In this document: positions 43,727 through 51,967 of the stretch, one piece after another
Position numbering within the stretch: position 1 is the first letter of the stretch
Layout of the letters: the number at the start of each line of letters is the position of its first letter
NCBI RefSeq assembly: GCF_003234655.2
Contig: NZ_CP126271.1
Coordinates: 2,728,001 to 2,792,000, forward strand
Source: Curtobacterium sp. MCLR17_007
GTDB taxonomy: Bacteria > Actinomycetota > Actinomycetes > Actinomycetales > Microbacteriaceae
Direction: 5' to 3'
DNA: 64,000 bases
The notes under the pieces: generated by a model
Seen by the model: only the letters and a program-made list of their open reading frames with translations
What the model was told of the DNA's origin: nothing
Databases searched by the model: none
Made by a program: the position numbers and the translations under genes

Positions 43727-45895
43727 CTACACGGCGGTCAGCCGGAAGAGGACCACGCGCTCTGCGGACGTGGCCGGGGCCTCGAGCCCCACGGTCGTCA
43801 GGACACGTCCGGTGAAGACGCGCTCGCCCGACCACCACTGCGGCGCGCGGACGCCGTCCGCGCCCGTGCCGATCAGGACCGGGTCGACGCGGTACCGCGT
43901 GTCGGGGTCGAGGTCGCGGAACGACACACGGCCGCGGACGCTCACCTCGGGGCTGCCGAGCGACGCGAGGAAGAACATCGCCTCGCGTCGGTCCGGGGCG
44001 ACCACGCCGTAGACGTTCAGCGTCTCGTCGACCTGGTCGACCCGCACCAGGTCGCCGCCGTGCAGCAGCGGGCGGGTCTCCTTGTAGAGCGCGATCCACT
44101 CGGCCAGGTCGCGTTCCTCGGCCGCGGAGGCCTTCGACAGGTCCCACTCGATGCCGAGGTGCCCGAAGAGCGCCGTCCCCGCACGGAACGACAGGTCGTG
44201 CCAGCGACCCGTGGTGTGGTTCACGCCGCTGGCGATGTGCGAACCGAGCAGTTCGGCGGGCAGCAGCTGCATCGTCCAGCGGTTCATCTGCTGGCGCTCG
44301 AGCGGGTCGATGCAGTCGGACACCCACACGCGGTCGGTGTGCTCGATGACGCCGAGGTCGACGCGGCCGCCGCCCGACGAGCAGGACTCGATCTCGAACC
44401 CCGGGAAGCGGTCCTTGAGTGCCGCCATCAGCCGGTAGGCCGCCAGGGTCTGCTCGTGCACAGCCGCACCACCCCCGCGGTGGCCCGCCTCGACCAGGTC
44501 GCGGTTGTGGTCCCACTTGACGTAGTCGATCCGGTACTCGTCGATGATCGCCGTCATCCGGTCGAGGACGTGCTCGTACGCCTCGGGGATCGCCAGGTTC
44601 AGCACCTGCTGGTGCCGCGAGCGGATCGGCAGCCGCCCGTCGGCCTGCATGACCCAGTCGGGGTGGGCGCGGGCCAGGTCGCTGTCCTCGTTCACCATCT
44701 CCGGTTCGAACCACAGGCCGAACTGCATGCCGGCGGCACGGACGTGGTCCACGAGCGGGGCGAGGCCGTCCGGCCAGACGCCCTCGTCGACGAACCAGTC
44801 CCCCAGCCCGGCGAAGTCGTTGCGACGGTGACGGAACCACCCGTCGTCCAGGACGAAGCGCTCGACCCCGAGGCGTGCGGACCGGTCGGCGAGGTCCTTC
44901 AGGCGAGCCAGGTCGTGGTCGAAGTAGACGGCCTCCCAGACGTTGATCGTCATCGGGCGGTCGCTCGTCGGGTGCTGCGGCCGGCTGCGCAGGTGGGTGT
45001 GGAAGCGGCGGGCCTGGGCGTCGAGGCCGTCGGCGTACGCGCCGTAGACCCAGGGCCCCTGGTAGGTCTCCCCGGTGCCGAGCCGGACCTCGCCCGGCAG
45101 CAGCAGCTCGCCGCCGCCGACGACCTGCTTGCCGTTGAACAGCCGCTCCGCGAAGTGCCGGTGGTTGCCGCTCCACGCGGTGTGGACGCCCCAGACCTCG
45201 CCGTGGGCGAAGCCGAACCCGGGCACGCCCACGCTCAGGACCGTGGCGGCGTCGGCGCCCGTGCGGCCCTTGCGCCCCTCGCGTTCGTGGATGCCGACGA
45301 CGAGGTCGCTGCGCTGCGGGGTGCGCTCCTTGCCCCAGCGGCCGGCGAAGTCCAGGACCTCGCGGGCGCGGGTCGGGGTCGGCAGCGCGACCGTGACGTC
45401 GTCGACCGTGTAGGAGCCCGGGCCGGTGTTCGTGACGGCGGCGCGCGTGCGCACCAGGCCGGAGGGCAGCAGCTCGATCGTCAGGCGGACGGCGAGCTGC
45501 GCGGTGGGGTCCGCGGCCTCGACGACGACCGCGGCCGGTCCGGCGTCGACACGGCGCCCGTCCTCGTGCGCCTCGCCGACCACGTCGATGCTCGTCGTCG
45601 TGAACCGTGGCGACCAGTCGTTGCCGTCGCGGTGGCCGCTGATCCCCGGCTTGCCGGACCAGCCCGCGTGGGGCTCGGGCAGGACCGCCAGGCGGATCGG
45701 CTCGTCGACCGCGTTCGACACGACGGGCTCGAGTCCGGAGACGACCAGTGCCGCCATGTCTTCGGTGGAGAGCCGCCCGAGCGCGGCGCCCCAGTGCACG
45801 ACGGCCGGCAGCCGCCCCTCGGTGCAGTCGAGGACGAGGGACACCCCCGCCGCGGTCAGGTGGACGAGGGCGTCGGGATGGGTCTGCTGCGTCAT
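43727..45895 (-). CDS. alpha-galactosidase, glycoside hydrolase family 36
   Basis: 722 residues. N-terminal beta-supersandwich, then the barrel. Catalytic nucleophile Asp in IDYVKWDHNRDL and acid/base Asp in VWVSDCIDPLERQQM; substrate-binding IESCSSGGGRVDLGV and VLDDGWF are family-typical. No signal peptide: hydrolysis of melibiose, raffinose-type oligosaccharides after uptake. Located directly upstream of the importer operon on the same strand. Direct repeats (45915-45940) precede its start. Confidence 0.95.
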   Translation of the reverse strand: MTQQTHPDALVHLTAAGVSLVLDCTEGRLPAVVHWGAALGRLSTEDMAALVVSGLEPVVSNAVDEPIRLAVLPEPHAGWSGKPGISGHRDGNDWSPRFTTTSIDVVGEAHEDGRRVDAGPAAVVVEAADPTAQLAVRLTIELLPSGLVRTRAAVTNTGPGSYTVDDVTVALPTPTRAREVLDFAGRWGKERTPQRSDLVVGIHEREGRKGRTGADAATVLSVGVPGFGFAHGEVWGVHTAWSGNHRHFAERLFNGKQVVGGGELLLPGEVRLGTGETYQGPWVYGAYADGLDAQARRFHTHLRSRPQHPTSDRPMTINVWEAVYFDHDLARLKDLADRSARLGVERFVLDDGWFRHRRNDFAGLGDWFVDEGVWPDGLAPLVDHVRAAGMQFGLWFEPEMVNEDSDLARAHPDWVMQADGRLPIRSRHQQVLNLAIPEAYEHVLDRMTAIIDEYRIDYVKWDHNRDLVEAGHRGGGAAVHEQTLAAYRLMAALKDRFPGFEIESCSSGGGRVDLGVIEHTDRVWVSDCIDPLERQQMNRWTMQLLPAELLGSHIASGVNHTTGRWHDLSFRAGTALFGHLGIEWDLSKASAAEERDLAEWIALYKETRPLLHGGDLVRVDQVDETLNVYGVVAPDRREAMFFLASLGSPEVSVRGRVSFRDLDPDTRYRVDPVLIGTGADGVRAPQWWSGERVFTGRVLTTVGLEAPATSAERVVLFRLTAV

Positions 45896-45914
45896 CGGAG
45901 CTCTTTCTTTTGTC

Positions 45915-45940
45915 TCGCAACTATGTGCGTGGCAAGTATG
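45915..45940 (-). promoter_or_regulatory. pair of 11-bp direct repeats upstream of alpha-galactosidase gene
   Basis: T(C/G)GCAA(C/G)TATG occurs at 45915-45925 and 45930-45940, offset by 15 bp (on the minus strand CATANTTGCNA twice). It lies 20-45 nt upstream of the ATG in an AT-rich patch where a promoter is expected. Candidate operator for the ROK or a distant LacI regulator. Confidence 0.5.
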
Positions 45941-46924
45941 TCAGAACCAGCGCTTGACCTTGAAGACCACGAACAGCGCCGCCGCGAAGACGATCATCGC
46001 CAGGACCGCGAGCGGGTAGCCCCACGTCCACGTCAGCTCGGGCATGTGGGTGAAGTTCATGCCGTAGATCGCAGCGATGAGCGTCGGCGCGAAGAGGATC
46101 GCCGCCCAGCCGGAGATCTTCTTCGTGTCGTCGTTCTGCTTCTGCGCCGCCAGGGTCGCGTCGACGGTCAGCGCGTTCTGCAGCAGCTGGCGGAAGGTGT
46201 CGAGTCGCTCCGCGGTGCGGATGGCGTGGTCGAGGACGTCACGGAAGCGCCGCTGCATCTCGACCGGCAGGTGGTACTTCTCGGCGCCGCGGTGCAGGTT
46301 CTCGATCATGTACACGAGCGGACGCGCCGCTCGTTGGAAGTCGACGACCTCGCCGAACAGCTCGTAGATGCGCTTGGACACCCCGGGCACGCCGGAGAAG
46401 AGCTGGTCCTCGATCTGGTTGATGTCCTCCTCGAGCCCGTCGATCACCGGGAGGTAGTCGTCGACGATCGAGTCCATCAGCGCCCAGAGCTGCGCCTGCG
46501 GGCCGGCCGTCACCAGTCCTGGCTTGCCGCTCATCCGCTGCAGGGAGCGCGGGACGACCTGGCGCCCGCGCGGATCCGCCTGCACGACGGCGAGGAAGAA
46601 GCCGTCCCCGACGAAGGCGTGCACCTCGCCGAACGCCACTTCCTCGCGGCGGTCGTTGTAGAGCGCCGGCTTGAGGACCGCGAACAGCGTCGAGCCGTAC
46701 CGCTCGAGCTTCGGGCGCTGGTGCCCCTCGGCGGAGTCCTCGACCGCCAGCTCGTGCAGCCCGAGGGCCACGGCGACGTCGCCGAGCTCGGTCGCGTCGG
46801 GCTGGTACAGCACGATGCAGGCACTGGCGTCCTGGTCCGACATCATCCGGAAGGTGTCGTCGAGCGAAGGACTCACCATCGGTGCGATGCGGTCGACGTA
46901 GACAGTGTTCAGCTCGACGGTCAC
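45941..46924 (-). CDS. corA: CorA family magnesium/cobalt transport protein
   Basis: 327 residues. Cytoplasmic funnel domain with a long helix (PVEMQRRFRDVLDHAIRTAERLDTFRQLLQNALTVDATLAAQKQNDDTKKISGWAAILFAPTLIAAIYGMNFTHMPEL): the pore motif YGMNF is intact, followed by the second membrane helix and a short basic tail (KVKRWF). Ends directly in the region upstream of the alpha-galactosidase, on the same strand. Mg2+ uptake is the family's function. Confidence 0.94.
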   Translation of the reverse strand: MTVELNTVYVDRIAPMVSPSLDDTFRMMSDQDASACIVLYQPDATELGDVAVALGLHELAVEDSAEGHQRPKLERYGSTLFAVLKPALYNDRREEVAFGEVHAFVGDGFFLAVVQADPRGRQVVPRSLQRMSGKPGLVTAGPQAQLWALMDSIVDDYLPVIDGLEEDINQIEDQLFSGVPGVSKRIYELFGEVVDFQRAARPLVYMIENLHRGAEKYHLPVEMQRRFRDVLDHAIRTAERLDTFRQLLQNALTVDATLAAQKQNDDTKKISGWAAILFAPTLIAAIYGMNFTHMPELTWTWGYPLAVLAMIVFAAALFVVFKVKRWF

Positions 46925-47043
46925 AGGACCAGGCTACGCACGTCCCCCGTCCGCTGAGCGGCACCTGCACGACGTGACAGCGAACGGGCATACCGTTGGG
47001 TCTTCAGCATGCTGACGAGTGGCTGCTGACGGAGGGAGTGGTC

Positions 47044-47847
47044 ATGCGTTGGTTCCGGAAGATCGCGATCGCGGTGAGCGCCGTCGTCGCCGTGGTGGGT
47101 TCGTTCATCGGCTCGGGTGCGGCGGGTGGCACGCCGATCCAGGACGCGGCCGGTGGGGCGCTGTCGGCGTCGTCCACGGCCATCGCCCCGGGTGGCCCCG
47201 CGTTCGGCATCTGGAGCGTCATCTACGTCGGGCTCATCGCGTTCGCAGTCTGGCAGTTCCTGCCGCGTCGTGCGGACCAGGCCCGCCACGACCGACTCGC
47301 GGTCCCCGCGGTGCTGTCGCTGCTGCTCAACGCCGCCTGGATCCTGTCCGTGCAGTTCGGGTTCCTCTGGGCGAGCGAGCCGATCATCGTCGCGCTGCTC
47401 GCCGTGCTGGCGTGGGCGTTCGTCATCCTGCGACGCACGCGGCCGTCCGGCATCGTCGAGGCGATCGTCACCGACGGCACGTTCGGGCTGTACCTCGGGT
47501 GGCTCTGCGTCGCGACGGCGGCCAACACCGCCGCGGTGCTGACGGCCGCCGGGTTCCGCGGCTTCGGACTCGGGCAGGACGTGTGGGGTGTCGTCGTGGC
47601 GCTCGTCGCTGGGCTGGTCGGGGTCCTCGTGGCCGTCGCTGGCCGGGGTCGCCTGTCGCCGGTGGTGTCGCTCGCGTGGGGTCTGGCATGGGTCGCGGTC
47701 GCTCGTCTCGACGGGCCCCTCGTGTCGACGCCCACCGCGGTCGCGGCCATCGTCGCCGCTGCCGCAGCGGTCGTCGTCACCCTCGTGGTCCGCGCCCGCG
47801 CGGGATGGTCGGCAGCGCGCACGGCCTCGGCCGCCCGCGTGTCCTGA
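47044..47847 (+). CDS. TspO/tryptophan-rich sensory-like membrane protein
   Basis: 267 residues, about eight to nine hydrophobic segments. Signature region APGGPAFGIWSVIYVGLIAFAVWQFLP and LLLNAAWILSVQFGFLWASEPIIVALLAVLAW place it in the TspO/DUF-like group usually annotated 'tryptophan-rich sensory protein', though longer than classic five-helix TspO. No ligand site can be assigned. ATG at 47044 preceded by GGAGGGA. Divergent from corA by 119 nt; followed by the repeat array. Confidence 0.75.
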   Translation: MRWFRKIAIAVSAVVAVVGSFIGSGAAGGTPIQDAAGGALSASSTAIAPGGPAFGIWSVIYVGLIAFAVWQFLPRRADQARHDRLAVPAVLSLLLNAAWILSVQFGFLWASEPIIVALLAVLAWAFVILRRTRPSGIVEAIVTDGTFGLYLGWLCVATAANTAAVLTAAGFRGFGLGQDVWGVVVALVAGLVGVLVAVAGRGRLSPVVSLAWGLAWVAVARLDGPLVSTPTAVAAIVAAAAAVVVTLVVRARAGWSAARTASAARVS

Positions 47848-47887
47848 GCCCGACCCCGCCGCAGGCGCACCGGGCCGTCGCGCGGTG

Positions 47888-48262
47888 CCGCTCGATGCGC
47901 AGGCACCAACCCCGCAGCACCGAAAGCGACATCGGGTACGGGTCGGCGCGGCGCTTCCACGGCGGCGATGTCGCTCGATACGCACGCACCAACCCCGCAG
48001 CACCGGAAGCGACATCACGCAGCCGAACGCGACGCGCGATCCCGCACCCGATGTCGCTCCATGCGCACGCACCCACCCCGCAGCACCGAAAGCGACATCG
48101 GGTAGGGTTTGCGCGGCGCTTCCACCGCGGCGATGTCGCCCGATACGCACGCACCCACCCCGCACCCGATGTCGCTCCATGCGCACGCACCAACCCCGCA
48201 GCACCGAAAGCGACATCGGGTACGGGTTGGCGCGGCGCTTCCACGGCGGTGATGTCGCTTTT
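47888..48262. repeat. intergenic array of nine alternating GATGTCGCT sites at 41-42-bp spacing
   Basis: The 9-mer GATGTCGCT or its complement AGCGACATC starts at 47925(-), 47967(+), 48008(-), 48050(+), 48091(-), 48132(+, one mismatch), 48168(+), 48209(-), 48251(+). Steps are 42, 41, 42, 41, 41, 36, 41, 42. The stretches between are themselves repeated: type I contains CGCACGCACC...CCCCGCAGCACCG, type II GGGTACGGG...GCGCGGCGCTTCCAC. The unit is thus about 83 bp, present about 4.5 times, with one partial deletion near 48140-48168. No open reading frame with an RBS is seen. Confidence 0.85.
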
Positions 48263-48405
48263 GTGCGGGTACCGGTGCGCCGGGCCGAACAAGGGCCGGT
48301 ACCTGAGCGTCAGGCCGAACCAGGCGGGCACCGGTGCGTCAGGCCGGACCGGTGTGCCAGGCCGGCACCGGCTCGCCTGGCCGGGCCACGCCGTCGCGGG
48401 ACGTG
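48263..48405. repeat. degenerate (C)AGGCCG(A/G)AC repeats and hairpins downstream of the array
   Basis: Imperfect copies of CGTCAGGCCGAAC/CGCCGGGCCGAAC/CGTCAGGCCGGAC, about 25-35 bp apart, mixed with GCACCGGTGCG dyads; GTACCGG (48269-48275) pairs with CCGGTAC (48296-48302). No gene is visible. May terminate the TspO-like and ald transcripts, which converge here. Confidence 0.5.
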
Positions 48406-49506
48406 TCAGCGCGCCGCGGCGACCAAGCCGTGGGCAGCGGCCACGGCGTCGTTCGTGACGCGGCCGGCGTGCACGTTGAGCCCGCGGGCCAAGGCAGCGT
48501 CGGACTCGAGCGCCTGTTCCCACCCCTGGTCGGCGATCGCCAGCGCGTACGGCAGCGTCGCGTTCGTCAGCGAGATCGTCGACGTGCGCGGCACCGCCCC
48601 CGGCATGTTCGCCACGCAGTAGTAGACGGTGTCGTGCACCCGGAACGTCGGGTCGTCGTGCGTGGTCGGCCGCGAACCCTCGAAGCAGCCGCCCTGGTCG
48701 ATGGCGATGTCGACGAGGACCGAACCGGGGCGCATGTCGGCGACCATCGCGTCGGTGACGAGCTTCGGTGCGGAGGCCCCGGGGATGAGCACGGACCCGA
48801 TCACCAGGTCCGCGTCGCGCAGTGCCTCGGCGATCGCGTGACTCGACGACCGCAGCGTCGTGATCCGTCCGTCGAACCGGGCGTCGAGCGCGCGCAGGCG
48901 CGGCAGGCTGATGTCGAAGACCGTGACCTCGGCGCCGAGACCGAGCGCCATCGCGGCCGCGTGCTCGCCGGCGACACCGCCGCCGATGACCACCACGCGG
49001 CCCTTCGGCGTGCCGGGGACCCCACCGAGCAGCAGACCCCGTCCTCCGTGGGCGCGCATGAGGTGGTTCGCGCCGACCTGGGCGGACAGCCGTCCGGCGA
49101 TCTCGGACATCGGGGACAGCAGCGGCAGCGACCGGTCGGGCAGCTGGACCGTCTCGTACGCGATGGCGGTCGCGCCCGAGTCGATGAGCGCGTCGGTCAG
49201 CGGGCGATCCGCCGCCAGGTGCAGGTAGGTGAAGAGCACCTGGCCGGGGCGGATCGCCGCGTACTCGGAGGCCACCGGCTCCTTGACCTTGAGGACCAGC
49301 TCTGCCTGCGCCCAGACGTCGGCCGCGGCGGGGACGATCGTGGCACCGGCGGCCTGGTACTCGGCGTCAGGGAAGGACGACCCGTCACCGGCTCCGGCCT
49401 GCACGATGACCTGGTGGCCGTGCAGGGTCATCTCCGCGACACCCGCCGGGGTGGCTGCGACACGGAACTCGTTGTTCTTGATCTCGGTGGGGACGCCGAT
49501 GCGCAT
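48406..49506 (-). CDS. ald: alanine dehydrogenase
   Basis: 366 residues. NAD-dependent, interconverts L-alanine with pyruvate and ammonia. [23 protein letters not shown] start, [20 protein letters not shown] with the substrate His, [29 protein letters not shown] (NAD Rossmann), [49 protein letters not shown] at 49506, AAGGAG 7 nt upstream. A 17-bp palindrome ATGTT-N7-AACAT lies 76-92 nt upstream, a likely Lrp/AraC site. Confidence 0.95.
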   Translation of the reverse strand: MRIGVPTEIKNNEFRVAATPAGVAEMTLHGHQVIVQAGAGDGSSFPDAEYQAAGATIVPAAADVWAQAELVLKVKEPVASEYAAIRPGQVLFTYLHLAADRPLTDALIDSGATAIAYETVQLPDRSLPLLSPMSEIAGRLSAQVGANHLMRAHGGRGLLLGGVPGTPKGRVVVIGGGVAGEHAAAMALGLGAEVTVFDISLPRLRALDARFDGRITTLRSSSHAIAEALRDADLVIGSVLIPGASAPKLVTDAMVADMRPGSVLVDIAIDQGGCFEGSRPTTHDDPTFRVHDTVYYCVANMPGAVPRTSTISLTNATLPYALAIADQGWEQALESDAALARGLNVHAGRVTNDAVAAAHGLVAAAR

Positions 49507-49581
49507 GGCGGACTCCTTCGTGGGCTGCGTGCGGACGTGCCGCGGTGACACCCACCATCCAGCCAGTCCCGCGTGTCCGGC

Positions 49582-49598
49582 ATGTTGCGCCCGAACAT
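49582..49598 (-). promoter_or_regulatory. palindrome upstream of ald
   Basis: ATGTT (49582-49586) and AACAT (49594-49598) flank a 7-nt centre, 76-92 nt upstream of the ald start. Lrp-type AldR regulators control ald in actinobacteria; the AraC gene immediately upstream is the other candidate. Confidence 0.4.
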
Positions 49599-49640
49599 CC
49601 GACTGGTGTGCGCCGGATCCGTGCGACGAGATTCGGCGGA

Positions 49641-50684
49641 TCAGCCCCGGCTGCGGAGCGACTCGCTGGGGAGCTCGCCGAAACGAGCCCGGTACGCCGC
49701 CGAGAAGCGACCGAGGTGGCCGAAGCCCCACGCGCGGGCGATGTCCGCCACCGAGGTCTCGTCGCGATCGGAGCGCCGCAGGTCGGTGTGCGCGCCGTCG
49801 AGCCGGACGCCGCGGAGCAGGTCGCCCGGGGTCTGGTCGAGGTGCCGCCGGAGCGACTGCTGCAGCCCGCGGGGACTGAGGCCGGCGGCCGAGGCGATCT
49901 CGGGTGTGCCGATCGCCTCGGCGGCGTGAGCGTGCACGAACTCGAGGGCCCGGCGGAGCCGCTCGTGCTCCGGCCCCGTGCCGGGCACTGACGCCCGCCA
50001 GGACGTGCGCTTCGGGAACGCCCGGAGCGCGGCGCCGGCGAAGGTGTCGGCGATCGCGCGGCGAGCGGTCTCCCCGAGCCCGTGGCCCATGTCGAGCCAG
50101 GTCGCCGAGTGCGCCCGGACGGTCTGCTGCCAGATGCGGGTGCCCTCGGCCGTGGCCCGCTGGAGGGGCTCGAAGGCGAAGTCGCCGTCACCGGCGAGCT
50201 CGGCCACGAACGACCGGTCCAGCTGGACGAGGTTGAGGGCGATGTCGCGGTGGTGCAGCTGGTACGCGCCGTCACTCGGCAGCACGACGGGGACACCGGG
50301 GTGCAGGTCGATGGTGTGCCCCGCGTAGGAGATCGTGCTGGTCCCGCTGCGCAGCCAGGCGACGATGAACTCGTCCTCGACCAGGGACTCGCTGCGCAGG
50401 TCGACCTGGAAACGGGCACTGCGGAGCGACATCCGGTCGTCGCCGACGCCGGCGAAGCTCCAGCCGCTGTCGGCCGAGGTCCGCCGGACGGCCGGTGTGC
50501 GCAGGTCGTACCCGGCGGAGAAGAACGCGACAGCATGGTCGATGTCGGACCCCGCGAGCCGCTTGGACCAGCGGCCGTCGGTCGTTCCGCGGCGGTCGGG
50601 GGATGAGGTAACGAACCGTTCTGCAACGGGCAGAGCGGCAGCGCGCATCGCCGTCGTCGGCGTGGTTTCGCTGGAGAGCACCAT
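49641..50684 (-). CDS. AraC family transcriptional regulator
   Basis: 347 residues. AraC-binding-like sensor domain (VDLRSESLVEDEFIVAWLRSGTSTISYAGHTIDLHPGVPVVLPSDGAYQLHHRDIALNLVQLDRSFV) and twin helix-turn-helix ending SVADIARAWGFGHLGRFSAAYRARFGELPSESLRSRG. Same family as the gene at 20582-21529. Lies between a SorC-family regulator and ald, all on the minus strand. ATG at 50684 (or 50714); no clear RBS for either. Controls unknown; ald is adjacent downstream. Confidence 0.88.
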   Translation of the reverse strand: MVLSSETTPTTAMRAAALPVAERFVTSSPDRRGTTDGRWSKRLAGSDIDHAVAFFSAGYDLRTPAVRRTSADSGWSFAGVGDDRMSLRSARFQVDLRSESLVEDEFIVAWLRSGTSTISYAGHTIDLHPGVPVVLPSDGAYQLHHRDIALNLVQLDRSFVAELAGDGDFAFEPLQRATAEGTRIWQQTVRAHSATWLDMGHGLGETARRAIADTFAGAALRAFPKRTSWRASVPGTGPEHERLRRALEFVHAHAAEAIGTPEIASAAGLSPRGLQQSLRRHLDQTPGDLLRGVRLDGAHTDLRRSDRDETSVADIARAWGFGHLGRFSAAYRARFGELPSESLRSRG

Positions 50685-50729
50685 GTCCGAGAACCTACGA
50701 GCAACCACCGACATCGGGGGCCGGGCCCG

Positions 50730-51692
50730 TCAGTTCTGCAGGATCGCCTGCCCGATGCTCTCGTCGAGGATCAGGTCCGTGACGAGTCCGGCGGCCAGCG
50801 CACCCCGGAGCGAGGCCGCCTTGCCCCGGCCCGCGACGACGCAGATCCGCCGGGGCGCGCGCTTGATCGTGTCGAGGTCGGGCCCACCGGCGCGGGCGTT
50901 CAGACCGATGTCCCGCCACGAGCCGTCCGCGCGGTAGAACACCGTCGAGACGTCCCCGACGACCTTCGCCGACGCCAGCTCGTCCCGGTCCGCCGGGTCC
51001 AGGTACCCGCCGGAGTAGACGTGGGACGGCACCGGCGCCTGGGGTGCGCCGACCCCGAACACGACGACGTCCATGCGCTCGTGCAGGTCCAGCACGCGGC
51101 GGATCGAGCGCTCGCGGAACAGGGCCTCCTTCGTCGCGGGGTCGTCGAAGAACGCGGGGACCGGGAACTGCTGCACGAGGGCGCCGTACGCCTCGCCGAA
51201 CCGCCGGAGGATCTCGGACGCGTAGACGATCCCCGTGGTCCGGGTGTTCGCCGCGCCGTTCACCTGCACGATGGTCGAGCCGTGCGTGGTCTTCGGGACG
51301 AGGTACCGACTGACCGCGCTGACGGTCGAGCCCCACGAGATCCCGATCACCATGTTCGACTCGATGTACTGCGTCAGGATCCGGGCGGCCGACAGCGCGA
51401 CCCGCTCGAGACGGTCGACGTCACTGGTGTGGTCCGGCACCGGCACGACGTGCGCGTGCACCCCGAAGCGCGCGCGGATGTTCCGGCTGAGCGCGGCGGC
51501 CTGGTCGAGCGGCGAGCGGATCTGGATGTCGACGAGCCCTGTGTCCCTGGCGTGCTTGAGCAGCCGTGAGACGGACGACCGCGACGTCCCGAGTTCGTCC
51601 GCGATGGCGTCCATCGTCAGGTCCTGCAGGTAGTACAGGTGCGCGGCACGCAGCGCCTGCTGCGTGCGCATCGGCTGCGCGGCGTCAGTCAT
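50730..51692 (-). CDS. SorC/DeoR-type sugar-binding transcriptional regulator
   Basis: 320 residues. N-terminal HTH LTMDAIADELGTSRSSVSRLLKHARDTGLVDIQIRSP, then a sugar-phosphate-binding domain: NMVIGISWGSTVSAVSRYL, IVQVNGAANTRTTGIVYASEILRRF, VVVFGVGAPQ, VVGDVSTVFYRADG, ICVVAGRGKAASLRGALAAGLVTDLILDESIGQAIL. Ligand unknown. Paralogue of the regulator at 56773-57735. Divergent from glpD; two identical palindromes lie between. The ATG at 51692 is preferred; longer frames run through a 24-bp tandem repeat. Confidence 0.9.
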   Translation of the reverse strand: MTDAAQPMRTQQALRAAHLYYLQDLTMDAIADELGTSRSSVSRLLKHARDTGLVDIQIRSPLDQAAALSRNIRARFGVHAHVVPVPDHTSDVDRLERVALSAARILTQYIESNMVIGISWGSTVSAVSRYLVPKTTHGSTIVQVNGAANTRTTGIVYASEILRRFGEAYGALVQQFPVPAFFDDPATKEALFRERSIRRVLDLHERMDVVVFGVGAPQAPVPSHVYSGGYLDPADRDELASAKVVGDVSTVFYRADGSWRDIGLNARAGGPDLDTIKRAPRRICVVAGRGKAASLRGALAAGLVTDLILDESIGQAILQN

Positions 51693-51696
51693 CTGC

Positions 51697-51768
51697 GGCA
51701 CCCGCACCGGACCCATCTGCGACACCCGCACCGGACCCGTCAGCGGCACCCGCACCAGAACTCATGAA
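51697..51768. repeat. 24-bp tandem repeat, three copies
   Basis: GGCACCCGCACCGGACCC... (51697-51720), GACACCCGCACCGGACCC... (51721-51744) and a diverged third copy (51745-51768). Copies 1 and 2 differ at 3 of 24 bases. Read on the minus strand in the regulator's frame they would encode an 8-residue GPVRVSQM-like repeat, but they probably precede the real start. Confidence 0.6.
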
Positions 51769-51776
51769 GCCAACCA

Positions 51777-51886
51777 TGCACGGACGTGCACGGCCGCTGC
51801 AAGCCCTGTCGAGCCTCCCGTCCGCGTCCCGAGCCGGGCCACGGCCGTCCCGAGCGGGGGCCACAGGCGTTCTGCACGTTCGTGCA
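51777..51886. promoter_or_regulatory. two TGCACG-N2-CGTGCA palindromes between SorC regulator and glpD
   Basis: TGCACGGACGTGCA (51777-51790) and TGCACGTTCGTGCA (51873-51886): identical 6-bp arms, 2-bp centres, centres 96 bp apart (about nine helical turns). They sit 85 nt before the regulator start and 82 nt before glpD. Good candidate operator pair for looping by a tetrameric SorC regulator. Confidence 0.65.
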
Positions 51887-51967
51887 CGCAGGTTGCCCCG
51901 ACTTCTCAACAGGCGCACGATCGACTCAAGACCAACGAACCGACCCCAGAAAGCGACGCGTACGCAC

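Noticed and set aside
44060..46957. Very long plus-strand frame over alpha-galactosidase and CorA genes
   Set aside because: Antisense shadow of two well-supported genes; no recognisable motif and no RBS.
47888..48262. Regularly spaced short repeats suggesting a CRISPR array
   Set aside because: The recurring word is only 9 bp and alternates in orientation, and the sequences between are themselves repeated rather than unique. No cas genes nearby.
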